Counted from the stretch's first letter, positions 24,946-34,927 are shown. The stretch: 64,000 bases of DNA from Clostridium sp. BSD9I1 (GCF_900185645.1 NZ_FYAM01000011.1:1-64000), one strand, 5' to 3'. Translations and numbers: made by a program. The notes: generated by a model from the sequence alone, not told the origin.

Positions 24946-26811
24946 TTATGTTGACACTGAATATACATCAGAGAATTCTATATTTATCATCTCTACATTA
25001 GTTTCATAAAAAGACTTGTTTTCATATTTTTCATCACTTATCAGATTAGCAGGTAGTACTATAGTAAATTCACTACCTTTACCTTCCTCACTAGTAACAC
25101 TTATTTTCCCACCATGTATTTCAATAAAGGATTTTACAAGATATAGTCCTATTCCAGTTCCTTCACATTGTCTTGAAAGTGAACGATTTGCTTGTCCTAA
25201 GCGTTCAAATATGACATTAAGCATATTCCTTGGAATACCATGTCCATCATCTCTTACTTTGATTACAACATTTTCTCCTTTATCCTCTAAATTTACATAT
25301 ATATGTCCATTGGAATTTGTATATTTAAAGGCATTAGATAGCAGATTTAATATTACACGTTCTATTTTGTCATGGTCAAAAGCCATAATTTTTTCTTCAA
25401 CATTTGTATCAAATATTAGTTCTATATCTTTGCTTTTTATATAAGCTGCTACAGATTGGGTAATATCTTCAACAACACTTACTATATTACCATTCTTTTT
25501 ATCAATTTTAATAAATCCAGAATCAACTTTAGTTATATCCATGAGATTATTTATAAGTCTAGTCATTCTAAAGCAATTTTGCTTAACTATTTTTAAATAG
25601 GATTTAAATTTATCTATATTATCAGTATTAAAATTCTCCAGGTACATATCCATTGTTTGAATGGCAACAGAAATAACATTAACTGGTGTCTTAAATTCAT
25701 GAGACATATTGGTAAAAAACTCCGTTACAAGAGTATTAAATTCTCTAGACTCATTTAATAATTTTATATTCTTTTCTACATCCTGTTTTAATGTTTCTAT
25801 TTGCTTTTCTGATGTTATATCAAGTAAAAAAGTCATTACTGAAGCCTTTCCCTCATATACAAAAAAAGAGGATGTGTTACGAACAGCAATAGATTTCCCC
25901 GTACAATTTAGTATGGTTGCTTCATATATAACCTTAGAAAGCTTGTTTTTAATTATATTGGAATAATTTCTTTTTGCAGATATTATATCTTTTTCAAAGC
26001 AATAATCATAAATTGATTTATTATTTAACTTCAAAGGATTATTATATCCTAACAACCTAGCCGCACTCTCATTTGCATACAAAATTTTCCCATCAGCATG
26101 GACAATAATAGCATTTTGTGAGTTTTCAAATAAAATATCATAACATATTTTATTTTTTATTAATGATTCCTCAATAATACGTCTCTCTGTATTTTTTTCC
26201 TTTAATTCAGTACTTAATAGTTGAAGTTCATTGTCTTTCTTAATTTTATTTTCATTTTCTAATTCCACGTAATATCCAAGCACCCACGCAACAAAAATAA
26301 AAATACCTACCATTACTAAATCTTTTTGAAAATGCATATTAACACCACTAACTGACGGAGCATATAGCAAGTCCACTCCTAGAATAAATATAGAAGAAAA
26401 AAACGCAGTAATAACTCCATAGTTTAACCCATATTGAATAACTGAAAACACTATTAATAATAAAAACAAGTACTTATATTCATTATCATAGGCTGAAAAT
26501 AAGTATATTGGTAAAGATATAATTGATAAAAAGAAAATGTTTTCAATTAACCATGAAATGTTAAATATACTTATTGATAATTTTACTTTTAAATTAGTTA
26601 TTGTCCAGCTTACATAGATTAGTATCATAGTACATAAAAAAAATGCTGTAGTGTATAAATTAAATTGGCCATTATTTTTTATCCTCAAAATCGACCAATA
26701 ATTGGGTATGTTAATATATACAATTATGCTGATAAATACTATTATTGCAATCTTTATAATAGATAGCATCTTAAAAATACTGTTTTCATTTTCATTAATG
26801 GCATATTTCAT
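24946..26811 (-). CDS. orphan sensor histidine kinase with 7-TM-like N-terminus and PAS
   Basis: A 621-residue membrane kinase. About six hydrophobic segments fill residues 15-190, then a coiled-coil linker, a PAS domain (about 225-345, LFENSQNAIIVHADGKILYAN), HisKA with MSHEFKTPVNVI and the phospho-accepting histidine, and a HATPase with DDGHGIPRNML and GTGIGLYLVKSF. No response regulator lies beside it. The C-terminus ends NIEFSDVYSVST, a tail shared with the kinase at 51220-53517. The preceding small membrane-protein gene is in the same operon. Signal unknown; a lipid-phase or membrane signal is plausible. Confidence 0.92.
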   Translation of the reverse strand: MKYAINENENSIFKMLSIIKIAIIVFISIIVYINIPNYWSILRIKNNGQFNLYTTAFFLCTMILIYVSWTITNLKVKLSISIFNISWLIENIFFLSIISLPIYLFSAYDNEYKYLFLLLIVFSVIQYGLNYGVITAFFSSIFILGVDLLYAPSVSGVNMHFQKDLVMVGIFIFVAWVLGYYVELENENKIKKDNELQLLSTELKEKNTERRIIEESLIKNKICYDILFENSQNAIIVHADGKILYANESAARLLGYNNPLKLNNKSIYDYCFEKDIISAKRNYSNIIKNKLSKVIYEATILNCTGKSIAVRNTSSFFVYEGKASVMTFLLDITSEKQIETLKQDVEKNIKLLNESREFNTLVTEFFTNMSHEFKTPVNVISVAIQTMDMYLENFNTDNIDKFKSYLKIVKQNCFRMTRLINNLMDITKVDSGFIKIDKKNGNIVSVVEDITQSVAAYIKSKDIELIFDTNVEEKIMAFDHDKIERVILNLLSNAFKYTNSNGHIYVNLEDKGENVVIKVRDDGHGIPRNMLNVIFERLGQANRSLSRQCEGTGIGLYLVKSFIEIHGGKISVTSEEGKGSEFTIVLPANLISDEKYENKSFYETNVEMINIEFSDVYSVST

Positions 26812-26875
26812 AAGTTAACCTCCTTAGATAAAAACAAAACCTTTATTAAAATATAAAAATCACTAATTAAATAAA

Positions 26876-27352
26876 TCAGTAATTTTTATCTTCAAAAATA
26901 TTTATCTCTTTCTTAGTAGCTGTAAAATAACGAATCACTATAATAAATAAGTATGTAATAACCAATGAAGGAACGCCCAGTATAGATTTAGTGATAGGAT
27001 TTATCACTTCAATATTTGTATTAATGTTTAGTAAATTTAATATTACTACATTTAAAAACTCACTTAATGAAACTATTAAAAACATAAGTAAAACACCATA
27101 TATTGATTTTACCACTGGTATACCAGTTGCAGCCATGATACATATGGTAAAGAAAATAATAATAAACGTATGCACTCCCATATATATAGGAAGCATTCTT
27201 GTAAAATAAGTAGCTATTACCACTATCATACTGGAAAACATATAATTTTTCATATTAATTGAAGTCTTAGTTATTACATATATTCCCCAAATAATTAATA
27301 GTATTTCAGGAATGCCTCTTAAAAAAACCTCAATCCAGTCCAGTTTAAACAT
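26876..27352 (-). CDS. small polytopic membrane protein upstream of the kinase
   Basis: A 158-residue protein with about five transmembrane helices and few charged residues until the tail TATKKEINIFED. An AGGAAGTG site lies ten bases before ATG. It is 64 bases upstream of the orphan kinase gene on the same strand. Five to six helices with a short tail recall the sensor half of peptide-signal kinases, but there is no kinase domain. I do not recognise the family; a role as accessory sensor to the kinase is a guess from context. Confidence 0.6.
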   Translation of the reverse strand: MFKLDWIEVFLRGIPEILLIIWGIYVITKTSINMKNYMFSSMIVVIATYFTRMLPIYMGVHTFIIIFFTICIMAATGIPVVKSIYGVLLMFLIVSLSEFLNVVILNLLNINTNIEVINPITKSILGVPSLVITYLFIIVIRYFTATKKEINIFEDKNY

Positions 27353-27540
27353 TTTTCTATATCACTTCCTTATATAACTTTCCAATCATTTATATAAAAA
27401 GAATAGTTATTTATATAAAATAAATAATTATTTCTACAAATATCTATACTTTTATCACGCATTATCTATATTTCATATTATTCGATATAATTTGTAAATT
27501 TCCTTCTCAAAAATGCATAAAACCAATGTATTATTAAAAA

Positions 27541-27566
27541 ACCTAGAAGAATTTCTCCCTCTAGGT
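27541..27566 (-). terminator. terminator of the ADP-ribosylglycohydrolase operon
   Basis: ACCTAGA pairs with TCTAGGT, followed on the minus strand by TTTTTT. It marks the end of the nine-gene operon. Confidence 0.85.
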
Positions 27567-27579
27567 CATCTTTGCTAAA

Positions 27580-28566
27580 TTATTTAATTAAATCACTAAG
27601 TTTCTTCCCTATTTCTTTTGTATCCATTCCTTTTGTAAAAGCAAGGCATGTACCTGAAGGATATCTTGTTTTTTCAATCCATCTCTCAGGCATTTGAGCA
27701 GCTCCATATTTTGCTCCAAGTACTGCACCTACAATAGCTCCAATTGTGTCTGCATCCCTACCGAAATTTCCAGCGGCTACTACTCCAGTTCTGAAATCCT
27801 TATTTACTAATTTAAGAACTCCAAAGGCTTCTGCAATTGCTTCCGGAACACTTGCTTTATAACTTGTCCAAAGCTCATCATGTAAAGGCATCCATGCATC
27901 CATCATCTCACCATGAGCTTCGTCAACGATTTTCAACGCCTTTTTTATTGAATAATATAGCCATGAATCTTCAGGAATAACAGATAATGCAGCCTCTATT
28001 ATTTCATCTATTGTTCCATCAACCATTGCAACAGAAACAGCTGCTGCTACAGCTTGAGCTCCCCATACGCCTTCTCTAAAATGGCTTACACTGGCATCTA
28101 TTTCTGCTAGTTCTGCAGCTTTTTTAGGATCCCCAGCACAAATAATACCTATAGGTGCAATTCTCATTGCTCCACCATCACTATTATGATATGAATTATA
28201 TTTTCCTGAGTATGGAGGTTTAACTCCTCTTCTTAAGTTTCTAGCTGCTTCTATTTCACTGGCACCGCCTCTTGGAAATTCATCTTGAGTTACCACATTT
28301 TCCATCCAACCCTTTACAACTTCATCTGTAGTAAGCTTTCCACCGCAGTCTATTAATATCTTTGCAGTTAAAAGTGCAAATTCAGTATCATCTGTACTCC
28401 AGGAAGCCCCTTGGTTAAAATCTGTAGTTATTCCGTAGCTTAATTGATTATCTGGCTTTCTTGATGCATCTCCAAAAGAATCTCCTATTGATAATCCTGC
28501 AATTGCTCCTAGTGCCTTATCGTAAGCAAGTTCTCTATTATTTATTAAATCTTTTTTACTCAACAT
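27580..28566 (-). CDS. ADP-ribosylglycohydrolase family protein
   Basis: A 328-residue all-helical hydrolase of the DraG/ARH family, which cleaves the N- or O-glycosidic bond of ADP-ribose conjugates with two magnesium ions. The first metal motif is GASWSTDDTEFALL near residue 55; the second is AAGNFGRDADTIGAIVGAVLG near residue 265, both complete. GDSFGDASR near the start is the usual entry loop. It starts after GGAGGGATTGATT. Last gene of the operon with an esterase and a second, larger homologue. In this sugar-import context it may act on a small imported N- or O-ribosyl or glycosyl compound instead of modified protein. Confidence 0.9.
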   Translation of the reverse strand: MLSKKDLINNRELAYDKALGAIAGLSIGDSFGDASRKPDNQLSYGITTDFNQGASWSTDDTEFALLTAKILIDCGGKLTTDEVVKGWMENVVTQDEFPRGGASEIEAARNLRRGVKPPYSGKYNSYHNSDGGAMRIAPIGIICAGDPKKAAELAEIDASVSHFREGVWGAQAVAAAVSVAMVDGTIDEIIEAALSVIPEDSWLYYSIKKALKIVDEAHGEMMDAWMPLHDELWTSYKASVPEAIAEAFGVLKLVNKDFRTGVVAAGNFGRDADTIGAIVGAVLGAKYGAAQMPERWIEKTRYPSGTCLAFTKGMDTKEIGKKLSDLIK

Positions 28567-28587
28567 ATAATCAATCCCTCCACTTTT

Positions 28588-29355
28588 TTATTTTAAGTTA
28601 CTAATAACTTCTAGAAATATGTTTAACTGTTCGTCCCAATATTCAAAGCTGTGATTGCCATCATCATCCTTAAAAATTAAATCCATATCATTATTTATAG
28701 CAAAATTTTTATACCTAATATTTACATCATATAAGCTATCATTTTTGCCACAATAAATATAAAGTTTAGGAATATTTTTTCCTTCTTTTAATGCTTTACT
28801 TGTCAAATAATATATATCATTTTCTTCTTTTACCTTTTCTCCACAATCACCAAAGACAAGAAATAAATCCGGGCGTTCTCCACTGACTATTTTTGATTTA
28901 TTTTCTTTCATGCTTCTTAAGCTTCCTGATAAAGTTCCAACTGCACTATATCTTTCTGGATAAGTTAATCCAAGCTTTAAAGCTCCATAACCTCCCATGG
29001 AATACCCACATACAAAAGTTTTTTCTTTAGAACTAGATATTTTAAGAGAATTCTCTAAAACTTTTGGAAGTTCTTCGGCTATAAAGCCCCAATACATATC
29101 GCCATAAGCCATATTTGTATAAAAACTATTTGCTGCGAAAGGCATTATCATTATAACTCCGTATTGCTTCGCATATTTATATGCGTTACTTTCTATTCCC
29201 CAGGACTTTTCGTTATCACCCTTCCCATGAAGAAGGTACATAACCGCTGTATCTTTCATATTTCCTCTTTGTAGTATATTGTCGGGAATAAAAATTTTAA
29301 CCCTAGCAGTTTGACACAACGTTTTAGATGCAAATTCAAAATTTATTATCGCCAT
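28588..29355 (-). CDS. EstA-like serine esterase
   Basis: A 255-residue alpha/beta hydrolase without a signal peptide. The oxyanion region YLLHGKGDNEKSW (residues 40-52), the nucleophile elbow VCGYSMGGYGALKLG (about residue 115) and the late histidine GNHSFEYW are all visible. It resembles the tributyrin-esterase / S-formylglutathione-hydrolase-like group (EstA, FrmB), which removes short acyl groups. It sits between two ADP-ribosylglycohydrolase genes with gaps of 13 and 21 bases, so it probably deacylates the same imported substrate. Confidence 0.88.
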   Translation of the reverse strand: MAIINFEFASKTLCQTARVKIFIPDNILQRGNMKDTAVMYLLHGKGDNEKSWGIESNAYKYAKQYGVIMIMPFAANSFYTNMAYGDMYWGFIAEELPKVLENSLKISSSKEKTFVCGYSMGGYGALKLGLTYPERYSAVGTLSGSLRSMKENKSKIVSGERPDLFLVFGDCGEKVKEENDIYYLTSKALKEGKNIPKLYIYCGKNDSLYDVNIRYKNFAINNDMDLIFKDDDGNHSFEYWDEQLNIFLEVISNLK

Positions 29356-29368
29356 ATATTTTCCCCTT

Positions 29369-31471
29369 TTAAAGTTCCTGAATTGTTAAATTCCCAAAAA
29401 GTGTTCTTCCAAGTGAGTATTTTGCATAACCTGCCATTCCATAACTTAAAGTTTCATCTTCCACAGTTAGTAATTTTTTATTATCTATTGAAAGAAAAAT
29501 AGTCTTTCCTTGTACTTTAAGTTCTAAAGCATATTTCTTCCCATATTCCCATTTAAATGTTGTTGATGCTAGTGTTTTCATAGACTTATTATTTAATAAA
29601 ATTGAGATTTTATCTTTTCCATCAAATCCAGCATAATATCCTCTAATAGCTCCTTGAACCCTTGCAGATATTAAATGACTGTACCCATTTTCAGGTATTA
29701 TTTCTCCCTTTACAGAGATGTCTTTCATAAAGTAGTTTCCAGTCATGGCCTCTGCATGATCTACAGTGATTGCTTGCATATAGTCTCCTTCTATGCTCCA
29801 AGCTCCATGATTGTGTGAAAAGGGAGTGATAGATCCAAATTCTTGTTTTTGTTTCTTTATATCTACACTATAGGAAGACTTGCCATATATTTTAAATTCA
29901 TCAATAAATAGTCTACCAAGATCCTTATTTTTTGAAGGTGAATTACCTTCTAGAATTATCCCAACCTCATCTATAACTGCGCCATTCATATCTGGAATTG
30001 TAAATTTAATTTCCTGCCATCCTTCTTCTTTAATAACCATTCCACTTATTGTTACATCTTCCTTTGTATGTGTATTTCTTATATATGGCGAAATATATAT
30101 ACTCTCTCCATTCCATCTTTCTGCATATACCATCATAGAAACAGTTTGTCCTGGATAAGCCGTTGGAGAAAATACAGGGCTATATCTTTCATCACTAAAA
30201 TCTTGTCTTCTATAAAATGGCTTGTAAAATATTTTGCACTTTTTACCTCTTTCCATCCTGTCAAATAGCACTTCAAGAGATCCTGTTCCCTTATAAGCTT
30301 TATCTGTGGTATGTCTAATGCTGCAATAAAATGGATCTGAAACCCTCATATTGTGAGTAGCTCCACTAAATTCAAAGTCAAAATAAATTTCGCCTTCTTT
30401 AAAGCTTTCCTGAAGTTCCTTTGGCGCCCCTTCTCCTGCAAGTTTATATCCTAGTAAACATAGTTCCTTTGCATAGCTAGGAACATCCATAATGTTTAAA
30501 TATCCCGAAATGCCCGATAAGACTATACCGTCATTTATAGGTTTTCTATAATGTGGTGCAAGTCCTGATAATCCGCATGTAACTCCCATAATAGTTCCTA
30601 CATTACCAGCATTGCAATCTGTATCCCAGCCACACATTGTAGCTATTTCAACAGTCCTATTAAAATCACCTTTTCCATAAAGAAGAGAAAGTATACAAAC
30701 TCCAGCATTAGGTATAATATGGCATACTCCTCTATACTTATCATATCCCCAATTCTCTTCTAGATATTTTCTGCATGGTCTAAAATCATCAGGGTGATTT
30801 TTATAAAAATCTATTACTGCATTTGTAACTTTTGCATAAGTGCAGTCTTCTGGTATAACCGAAAGACCAGCATATATAATTTCTTCTACATCACTGGTTA
30901 CATATGCTTTAGAAATACATGCAGCGATAAATGCTGCTCCATTTATTCCGTCCCCATCATGGGATACACTAGCTGCTGCCCTTGCAAAGGCTGCTGCCTT
31001 TTCTATATTATTGGGAAGTACAAGTCCCCAAGTATCTACAAATATTTGTCCGCCTATTTGTTCTGCTAGTATTACTCCATTTTGCTCGATAGATCCAGAT
31101 TTAGGCGCTTCAATTCCATTTTTTAAATTTAAGTATGCAGTATGTTCTGTGCTTGTGCCATAACCACCCCACCAAAACATGCCTACTCCTTCTCTAGCAT
31201 AATTAAGCCAAGCATTTCCTACATGCATCGGCAAAAGTTCATCATGAATTTTCTCATCATTTAGAGCTCTCAAGAAAAACACAGGACCATTAACATCATC
31301 ATCTGCTGCAAAATTGATGAAATCTTTTACGTAATTAGTTATATCTCCATAGGTTTTCTCTATTCTTTCATATGTCCATATAGTTGGTTCCACTGGTGCA
31401 CCAAGCCTTATTCCTATGTTCATTCCAAGAAAACCTGCATAAGTTTTTTCGAGATAATTTTCTGGTATCAT
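29369..31471 (-). CDS. large ADP-ribosylglycohydrolase with C-terminal carbohydrate-binding-like modules
   Basis: A 700-residue protein without a signal peptide. Residues 1-345 form an ADP-ribosylglycohydrolase domain: FAADDDVNG near residue 54 replaces the first metal motif, and MCGWDTDCNAGNVGTIMG near residue 283 is the second. About residues 365-530 look like a galactose-binding beta-sandwich (SIRHTTDKAYKGTGSLEV, then ISPYIRNTHT and IDEFKIYG). Residues 550-700 resemble a concanavalin-like or 3-keto-glucoside-hydrolase-type sandwich (GYYAGFDGKDKISILL, KYALELKVQGKTIFLSID). This points to a carbohydrate-type substrate. It is the first enzyme gene after the binding protein in the operon. Confidence 0.85.
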   Translation of the reverse strand: MIPENYLEKTYAGFLGMNIGIRLGAPVEPTIWTYERIEKTYGDITNYVKDFINFAADDDVNGPVFFLRALNDEKIHDELLPMHVGNAWLNYAREGVGMFWWGGYGTSTEHTAYLNLKNGIEAPKSGSIEQNGVILAEQIGGQIFVDTWGLVLPNNIEKAAAFARAAASVSHDGDGINGAAFIAACISKAYVTSDVEEIIYAGLSVIPEDCTYAKVTNAVIDFYKNHPDDFRPCRKYLEENWGYDKYRGVCHIIPNAGVCILSLLYGKGDFNRTVEIATMCGWDTDCNAGNVGTIMGVTCGLSGLAPHYRKPINDGIVLSGISGYLNIMDVPSYAKELCLLGYKLAGEGAPKELQESFKEGEIYFDFEFSGATHNMRVSDPFYCSIRHTTDKAYKGTGSLEVLFDRMERGKKCKIFYKPFYRRQDFSDERYSPVFSPTAYPGQTVSMMVYAERWNGESIYISPYIRNTHTKEDVTISGMVIKEEGWQEIKFTIPDMNGAVIDEVGIILEGNSPSKNKDLGRLFIDEFKIYGKSSYSVDIKKQKQEFGSITPFSHNHGAWSIEGDYMQAITVDHAEAMTGNYFMKDISVKGEIIPENGYSHLISARVQGAIRGYYAGFDGKDKISILLNNKSMKTLASTTFKWEYGKKYALELKVQGKTIFLSIDNKKLLTVEDETLSYGMAGYAKYSLGRTLFGNLTIQEL

Positions 31472-31485
31472 TTTGTCCTCCTTTA

Positions 31486-31519
31486 CAAGATAAGCAGCAC
31501 TTTAGCGCCGCTTATCTTG
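31486..31519 (-). other. intercistronic hairpin after the sugar-binding-protein gene
   Basis: On the minus strand CAAGATAAGCGGC pairs with GCTGCTTATCTTG (one wobble) across an 8-base loop with no T-run. It lies between the binding-protein stop and the next start, and likely stabilises the upstream mRNA. Confidence 0.7.
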
Positions 31520-31529
31520 ATTACTTCAT

Positions 31530-33029
31530 TTATTTATTTGCAAATTTTTCTTCAAGATACTTATTCAAATCATTACCGCCTGCTGCATTCCATTTAGTAA
31601 CAAATTCATCAAAAGCACTTATAGGCTTAACCCCTCTTATTATATCTGAAGCATATTCCTTATAAAGAGCATTCATACCATCCCATTGTGGCAAATACTC
31701 TTCAGGTATTAAAATATTTGTATCCTCTTTATAATACTGCTGTGCCATTTCAAGAGATTTCATAGCTGGCTTAGCCATAACTGGTTTTTCTACTGCTGGT
31801 TTAGGATCAAACTTATTAAGTGTCTCCCAGAAACGTGGCCACCACTCAGAGAATTTTTCAGTATAAACTATTTTATCTCCATCAATTTTATAGTTAACGC
31901 CCTCTATTCCTAACTTATCTAACTTTCTTCCTTCGGGTCCTGCCATAAACTCAAGTACTGCCCATGCTGCATCCTTGGCTTCTGATTTTGCACTCATAGC
32001 AAAGCCTCTTGATTCCTTAGTTACATCTATAGATTGATAAGCCTGGGAAACTCCTTTTGCAGGTGGAAGAACAACAAGTTCTGCTCCTGCTCCCTTTGTT
32101 TGAGTCATTTTGTTATTATATATATTTATAACTGTTCCTGCAGTTGCTGCAACGAATGCTGCATCTCCTTCATAGAAGGACTTTTCCATGGTATCCCACT
32201 TTTTAGTTATATATTCTTTGTCTATTAAACCTTCCTTGTACAAAGTAGCATAAAATTCAAGTTTATCTCTTTCAAACTTAGTTGCTTTTGAAAATACCCA
32301 TTTCCCATCCACTTTCATCACTGTAGATGTAACTCCAAAAGCATGATTAAATACAGTATCTAGCCTTGTAAGGTCACCATCCGCAGTGATAGCATATTTC
32401 ACTAATCCCTTAGCAACAAGTTCTTTAAACATTTTATGATAATTTTCTGGTGTAGGATTTTCAATTAATGCTTTAGAACTATCTAGTTTATCAAATAAAT
32501 CTTTTCTCATTACAGGAGTGTTTACTTTCGCTGGTGAAAGCCATAGTAAATATGGATAGTTTTTCATTTTCACTTTATTATGCTCTTCCATAAGATTCTT
32601 TACATTTGTTGAACTTTCAATATATGGTGTTAAGTCTTCAAGTAATCCTTCATTAGCTATAGGCTGATCCCCACCCTGAAAATATATTAAATCTGGAGAA
32701 ATTTGCCCTGTTCTAAAAGCTAATGGCACTGCATCTTTATAGGTTCCCGTTGGAGCTTCTAAAAATTGTACATCCACATATTTTTTCTCTGCTGCCATTC
32801 CCTTTTCCATTTTTTCTTCAAGTTTTTTTACATCTTCTTCCTTTGGACTTACATCCTTTATGATTATACTAACTTTAACTGGCTTATCCGCACTTCCTAT
32901 TTCCTTAGGAGCTGAAATAGTTTTCCCATTATCTTTTACTTCATTGGAAGTTGTACTACTTTTACTACAACCTGTAAATACTGAAGCCATGAGAGCTGCT
33001 GTCAGAACTAAAGTCAATGTTTTTTTCAT
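31530..33029 (-). CDS. sugar ABC importer binding lipoprotein (LplA/YtcQ-type)
   Basis: A 499-residue extracellular lipoprotein. The signal peptide MKKTLTLVLTAALMASVFTGC ends in lipobox FTGC, followed by a serine/threonine linker. The mature part has the large type-I/II binding fold seen with LplB/LplC-type permeases; LIYFQGGDQPIANEGLLEDLTPYI and GFAMSAKSEAKDAAWAVLEFM are typical. Such systems import oligosaccharides or complex glycosides without a dedicated ATPase (they share MsmX), and none is encoded here. The operon partners predict an acylated glycoside or ribosyl compound; the ligand is unknown. Confidence 0.9.
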   Translation of the reverse strand: MKKTLTLVLTAALMASVFTGCSKSSTTSNEVKDNGKTISAPKEIGSADKPVKVSIIIKDVSPKEEDVKKLEEKMEKGMAAEKKYVDVQFLEAPTGTYKDAVPLAFRTGQISPDLIYFQGGDQPIANEGLLEDLTPYIESSTNVKNLMEEHNKVKMKNYPYLLWLSPAKVNTPVMRKDLFDKLDSSKALIENPTPENYHKMFKELVAKGLVKYAITADGDLTRLDTVFNHAFGVTSTVMKVDGKWVFSKATKFERDKLEFYATLYKEGLIDKEYITKKWDTMEKSFYEGDAAFVAATAGTVINIYNNKMTQTKGAGAELVVLPPAKGVSQAYQSIDVTKESRGFAMSAKSEAKDAAWAVLEFMAGPEGRKLDKLGIEGVNYKIDGDKIVYTEKFSEWWPRFWETLNKFDPKPAVEKPVMAKPAMKSLEMAQQYYKEDTNILIPEEYLPQWDGMNALYKEYASDIIRGVKPISAFDEFVTKWNAAGGNDLNKYLEEKFANK

Positions 33030-33051
33030 TATAAATCCCCCTTAAAATAAT

Positions 33052-33948
33052 CTATTCCTTAACTCCTCCACCCATAACGTCCTTAGCATAGTATTTAAGA
33101 ACCATTGGATAGAGAATTAGAATCGGTATTATTGCCACAATAATTGTGGCATATTTTAAAGCATTGAAATCTAGCTGAGCTAAGCTGTTGTAATTTAATA
33201 TATTTTGAGCTCCTACAATTGAAACGGTATCATTTAAGACAATAAACTGCCTTAGTATTACCTGCAAAGTAGTTTTTGAAGCATCACCTATATAAATGCT
33301 TGCCTTAAAATACTCATTCCATCTGATTACTGCATAAAACATTGTTATAGTTGCTACCCCAGCCTTTGCTAGAGGAAACACTATTTTAAACAGCATTTTA
33401 ATGTGACCACATCCATCTATTTGAGCTGCTTCAAACATCTCCTTTGGTACTTCATTAAAATATCGCATCATTATTATTAAATAATAAACATTTACAGCAG
33501 ATACTAGTATTACAGACCACTGACTTCCTATTAACCCTATATCCTTAATTACCAGATATTCAGGCACGAGTCCTGGATCAAATAACATCATAAATATTAA
33601 AAACACCATTAAAGCCTTTTTAAATATGAGTCCTGGCCTTGTTAAAACATAAGCTGCTGTAGTAGTTAATACTATATTTATAAAAGTCCCAACCACTGTA
33701 ATAAACACTGAATTAAAAAGTGCTGGCAGTAATACAGGATGACTTAGCACTATTTTATAATTAATAAAATTAAGCTTTTTAGGTATTATGTCTAGTCCAG
33801 ACATAGTAGATGATACTGATGGATCTGAAAGCGATACTGCAAGTATGTTAAGCAAGGGGATTATCATAGTAAGCGTTAGAATAAATAGAAATATCATTAA
33901 AGTAATCTGATATATACTAAACTTTTTAAGTTTGCTTTTATACTTCAT
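33052..33948 (-). CDS. sugar ABC importer permease (LplC/YtcP-type)
   Basis: A 298-residue inner-membrane permease with six helices. The ATPase-contact loop EMFEAAQIDGCGHIKMLFKIVFPLAKAG is intact. It pairs with the other permease, whose stop lies three bases upstream, and with the binding lipoprotein 22 bases downstream. It belongs to the CUT1-type group whose ATPase is normally a shared MsmX-like protein. Confidence 0.93.
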   Translation of the reverse strand: MKYKSKLKKFSIYQITLMIFLFILTLTMIIPLLNILAVSLSDPSVSSTMSGLDIIPKKLNFINYKIVLSHPVLLPALFNSVFITVVGTFINIVLTTTAAYVLTRPGLIFKKALMVFLIFMMLFDPGLVPEYLVIKDIGLIGSQWSVILVSAVNVYYLIIMMRYFNEVPKEMFEAAQIDGCGHIKMLFKIVFPLAKAGVATITMFYAVIRWNEYFKASIYIGDASKTTLQVILRQFIVLNDTVSIVGAQNILNYNSLAQLDFNALKYATIIVAIIPILILYPMVLKYYAKDVMGGGVKE

Positions 33949-33951
33949 TTA

Positions 33952-34914
33952 CTACCATACCCCCTCACCTGTTAATTTTTTACTGATGAAATGTGTTATT
34001 AACACTAGCAATACGCCTATAATACCCTTAAGAACACCTACTGCTGTAGCTAATGAATATTGACCATTTACAAGACCTAACCTATAAATATAGGTATCTA
34101 GTATATCAATTACACTGTTCACAGAATCATTAGTAAAGTTAAATACCTGATCAAATCCAGCATTTAAAAAGAATCCTAAATTTAAGATAAACATTGTAAC
34201 CATTGGCACAACTAGTGCTGGAAGTACTATATACCTTATTATATCAAGCCTGTTTGCACCATCTATTTCAGCAGCCTCAAATATATTTGGACTTATTGAA
34301 ATTATTGCTGTGAAATATATTATTGAGTCCCATCCTATACTTCTCCATGCTTCAGAAAATAATAATACCCATCTTATTTTTTCCTTATCTGTCATGAAGT
34401 CTATAGGTGATATATTAAATATTCCTAGTATTTGATTTATCGCTCCTGATGATGGAGATAAAAATGATATCCATATTCCCGCAATAACTACCCAAGAAAG
34501 AAAGTGCGGTAAAAATGAAACTACTTGTACATATTTTCTAAATATGTTACTTTTTAGCTCTGTAAGTAATATTGCAAACAGTACTATAAATGGGAATAGT
34601 ATCACATATTTCATAAAGCTTATAATTAATGTATTTTTTACAATCACTTCAAATAATGGCGATTTAAAAATAAGCTTAAAGTACTTAAGTCCTGCCCATC
34701 TCCATGGTCCTAGTGATCTATAATCGTAAAAAGCAAGCTTCATATTCAAAATTGGCCATAGCCTAAAAATAATAAAGTAAATGAGTGTTGGAAGAAGCAT
34801 TAGATAAAGAGCTTTATCTTCTTTAATCTTCTTAAGTTTTGACTTTACTGAAGGCTTTAGCTGTTTAGCTTTTATCTTATCGTATTTTTCTGTTGTTGAT
34901 GGTTTTAACTCCAT
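33952..34914 (-). CDS. sugar ABC importer permease (LplB/YteP-type)
   Basis: A 320-residue six-helix permease with a charged, lysine-rich N-terminal tail before the first membrane segment (about residue 38). The contact loop IFEAAEIDGANRLDIIRYIVLPAL is complete. ATG follows AAAGGAGGGGGACT. It is encoded 13 bases after the DUF4387 gene, which ties the transporter to the AtuA-type enzymes. Confidence 0.93.
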   Translation of the reverse strand: MELKPSTTEKYDKIKAKQLKPSVKSKLKKIKEDKALYLMLLPTLIYFIIFRLWPILNMKLAFYDYRSLGPWRWAGLKYFKLIFKSPLFEVIVKNTLIISFMKYVILFPFIVLFAILLTELKSNIFRKYVQVVSFLPHFLSWVVIAGIWISFLSPSSGAINQILGIFNISPIDFMTDKEKIRWVLLFSEAWRSIGWDSIIYFTAIISISPNIFEAAEIDGANRLDIIRYIVLPALVVPMVTMFILNLGFFLNAGFDQVFNFTNDSVNSVIDILDTYIYRLGLVNGQYSLATAVGVLKGIIGVLLVLITHFISKKLTGEGVW

Positions 34915-34927
34915 AGTCCCCCTCCTT

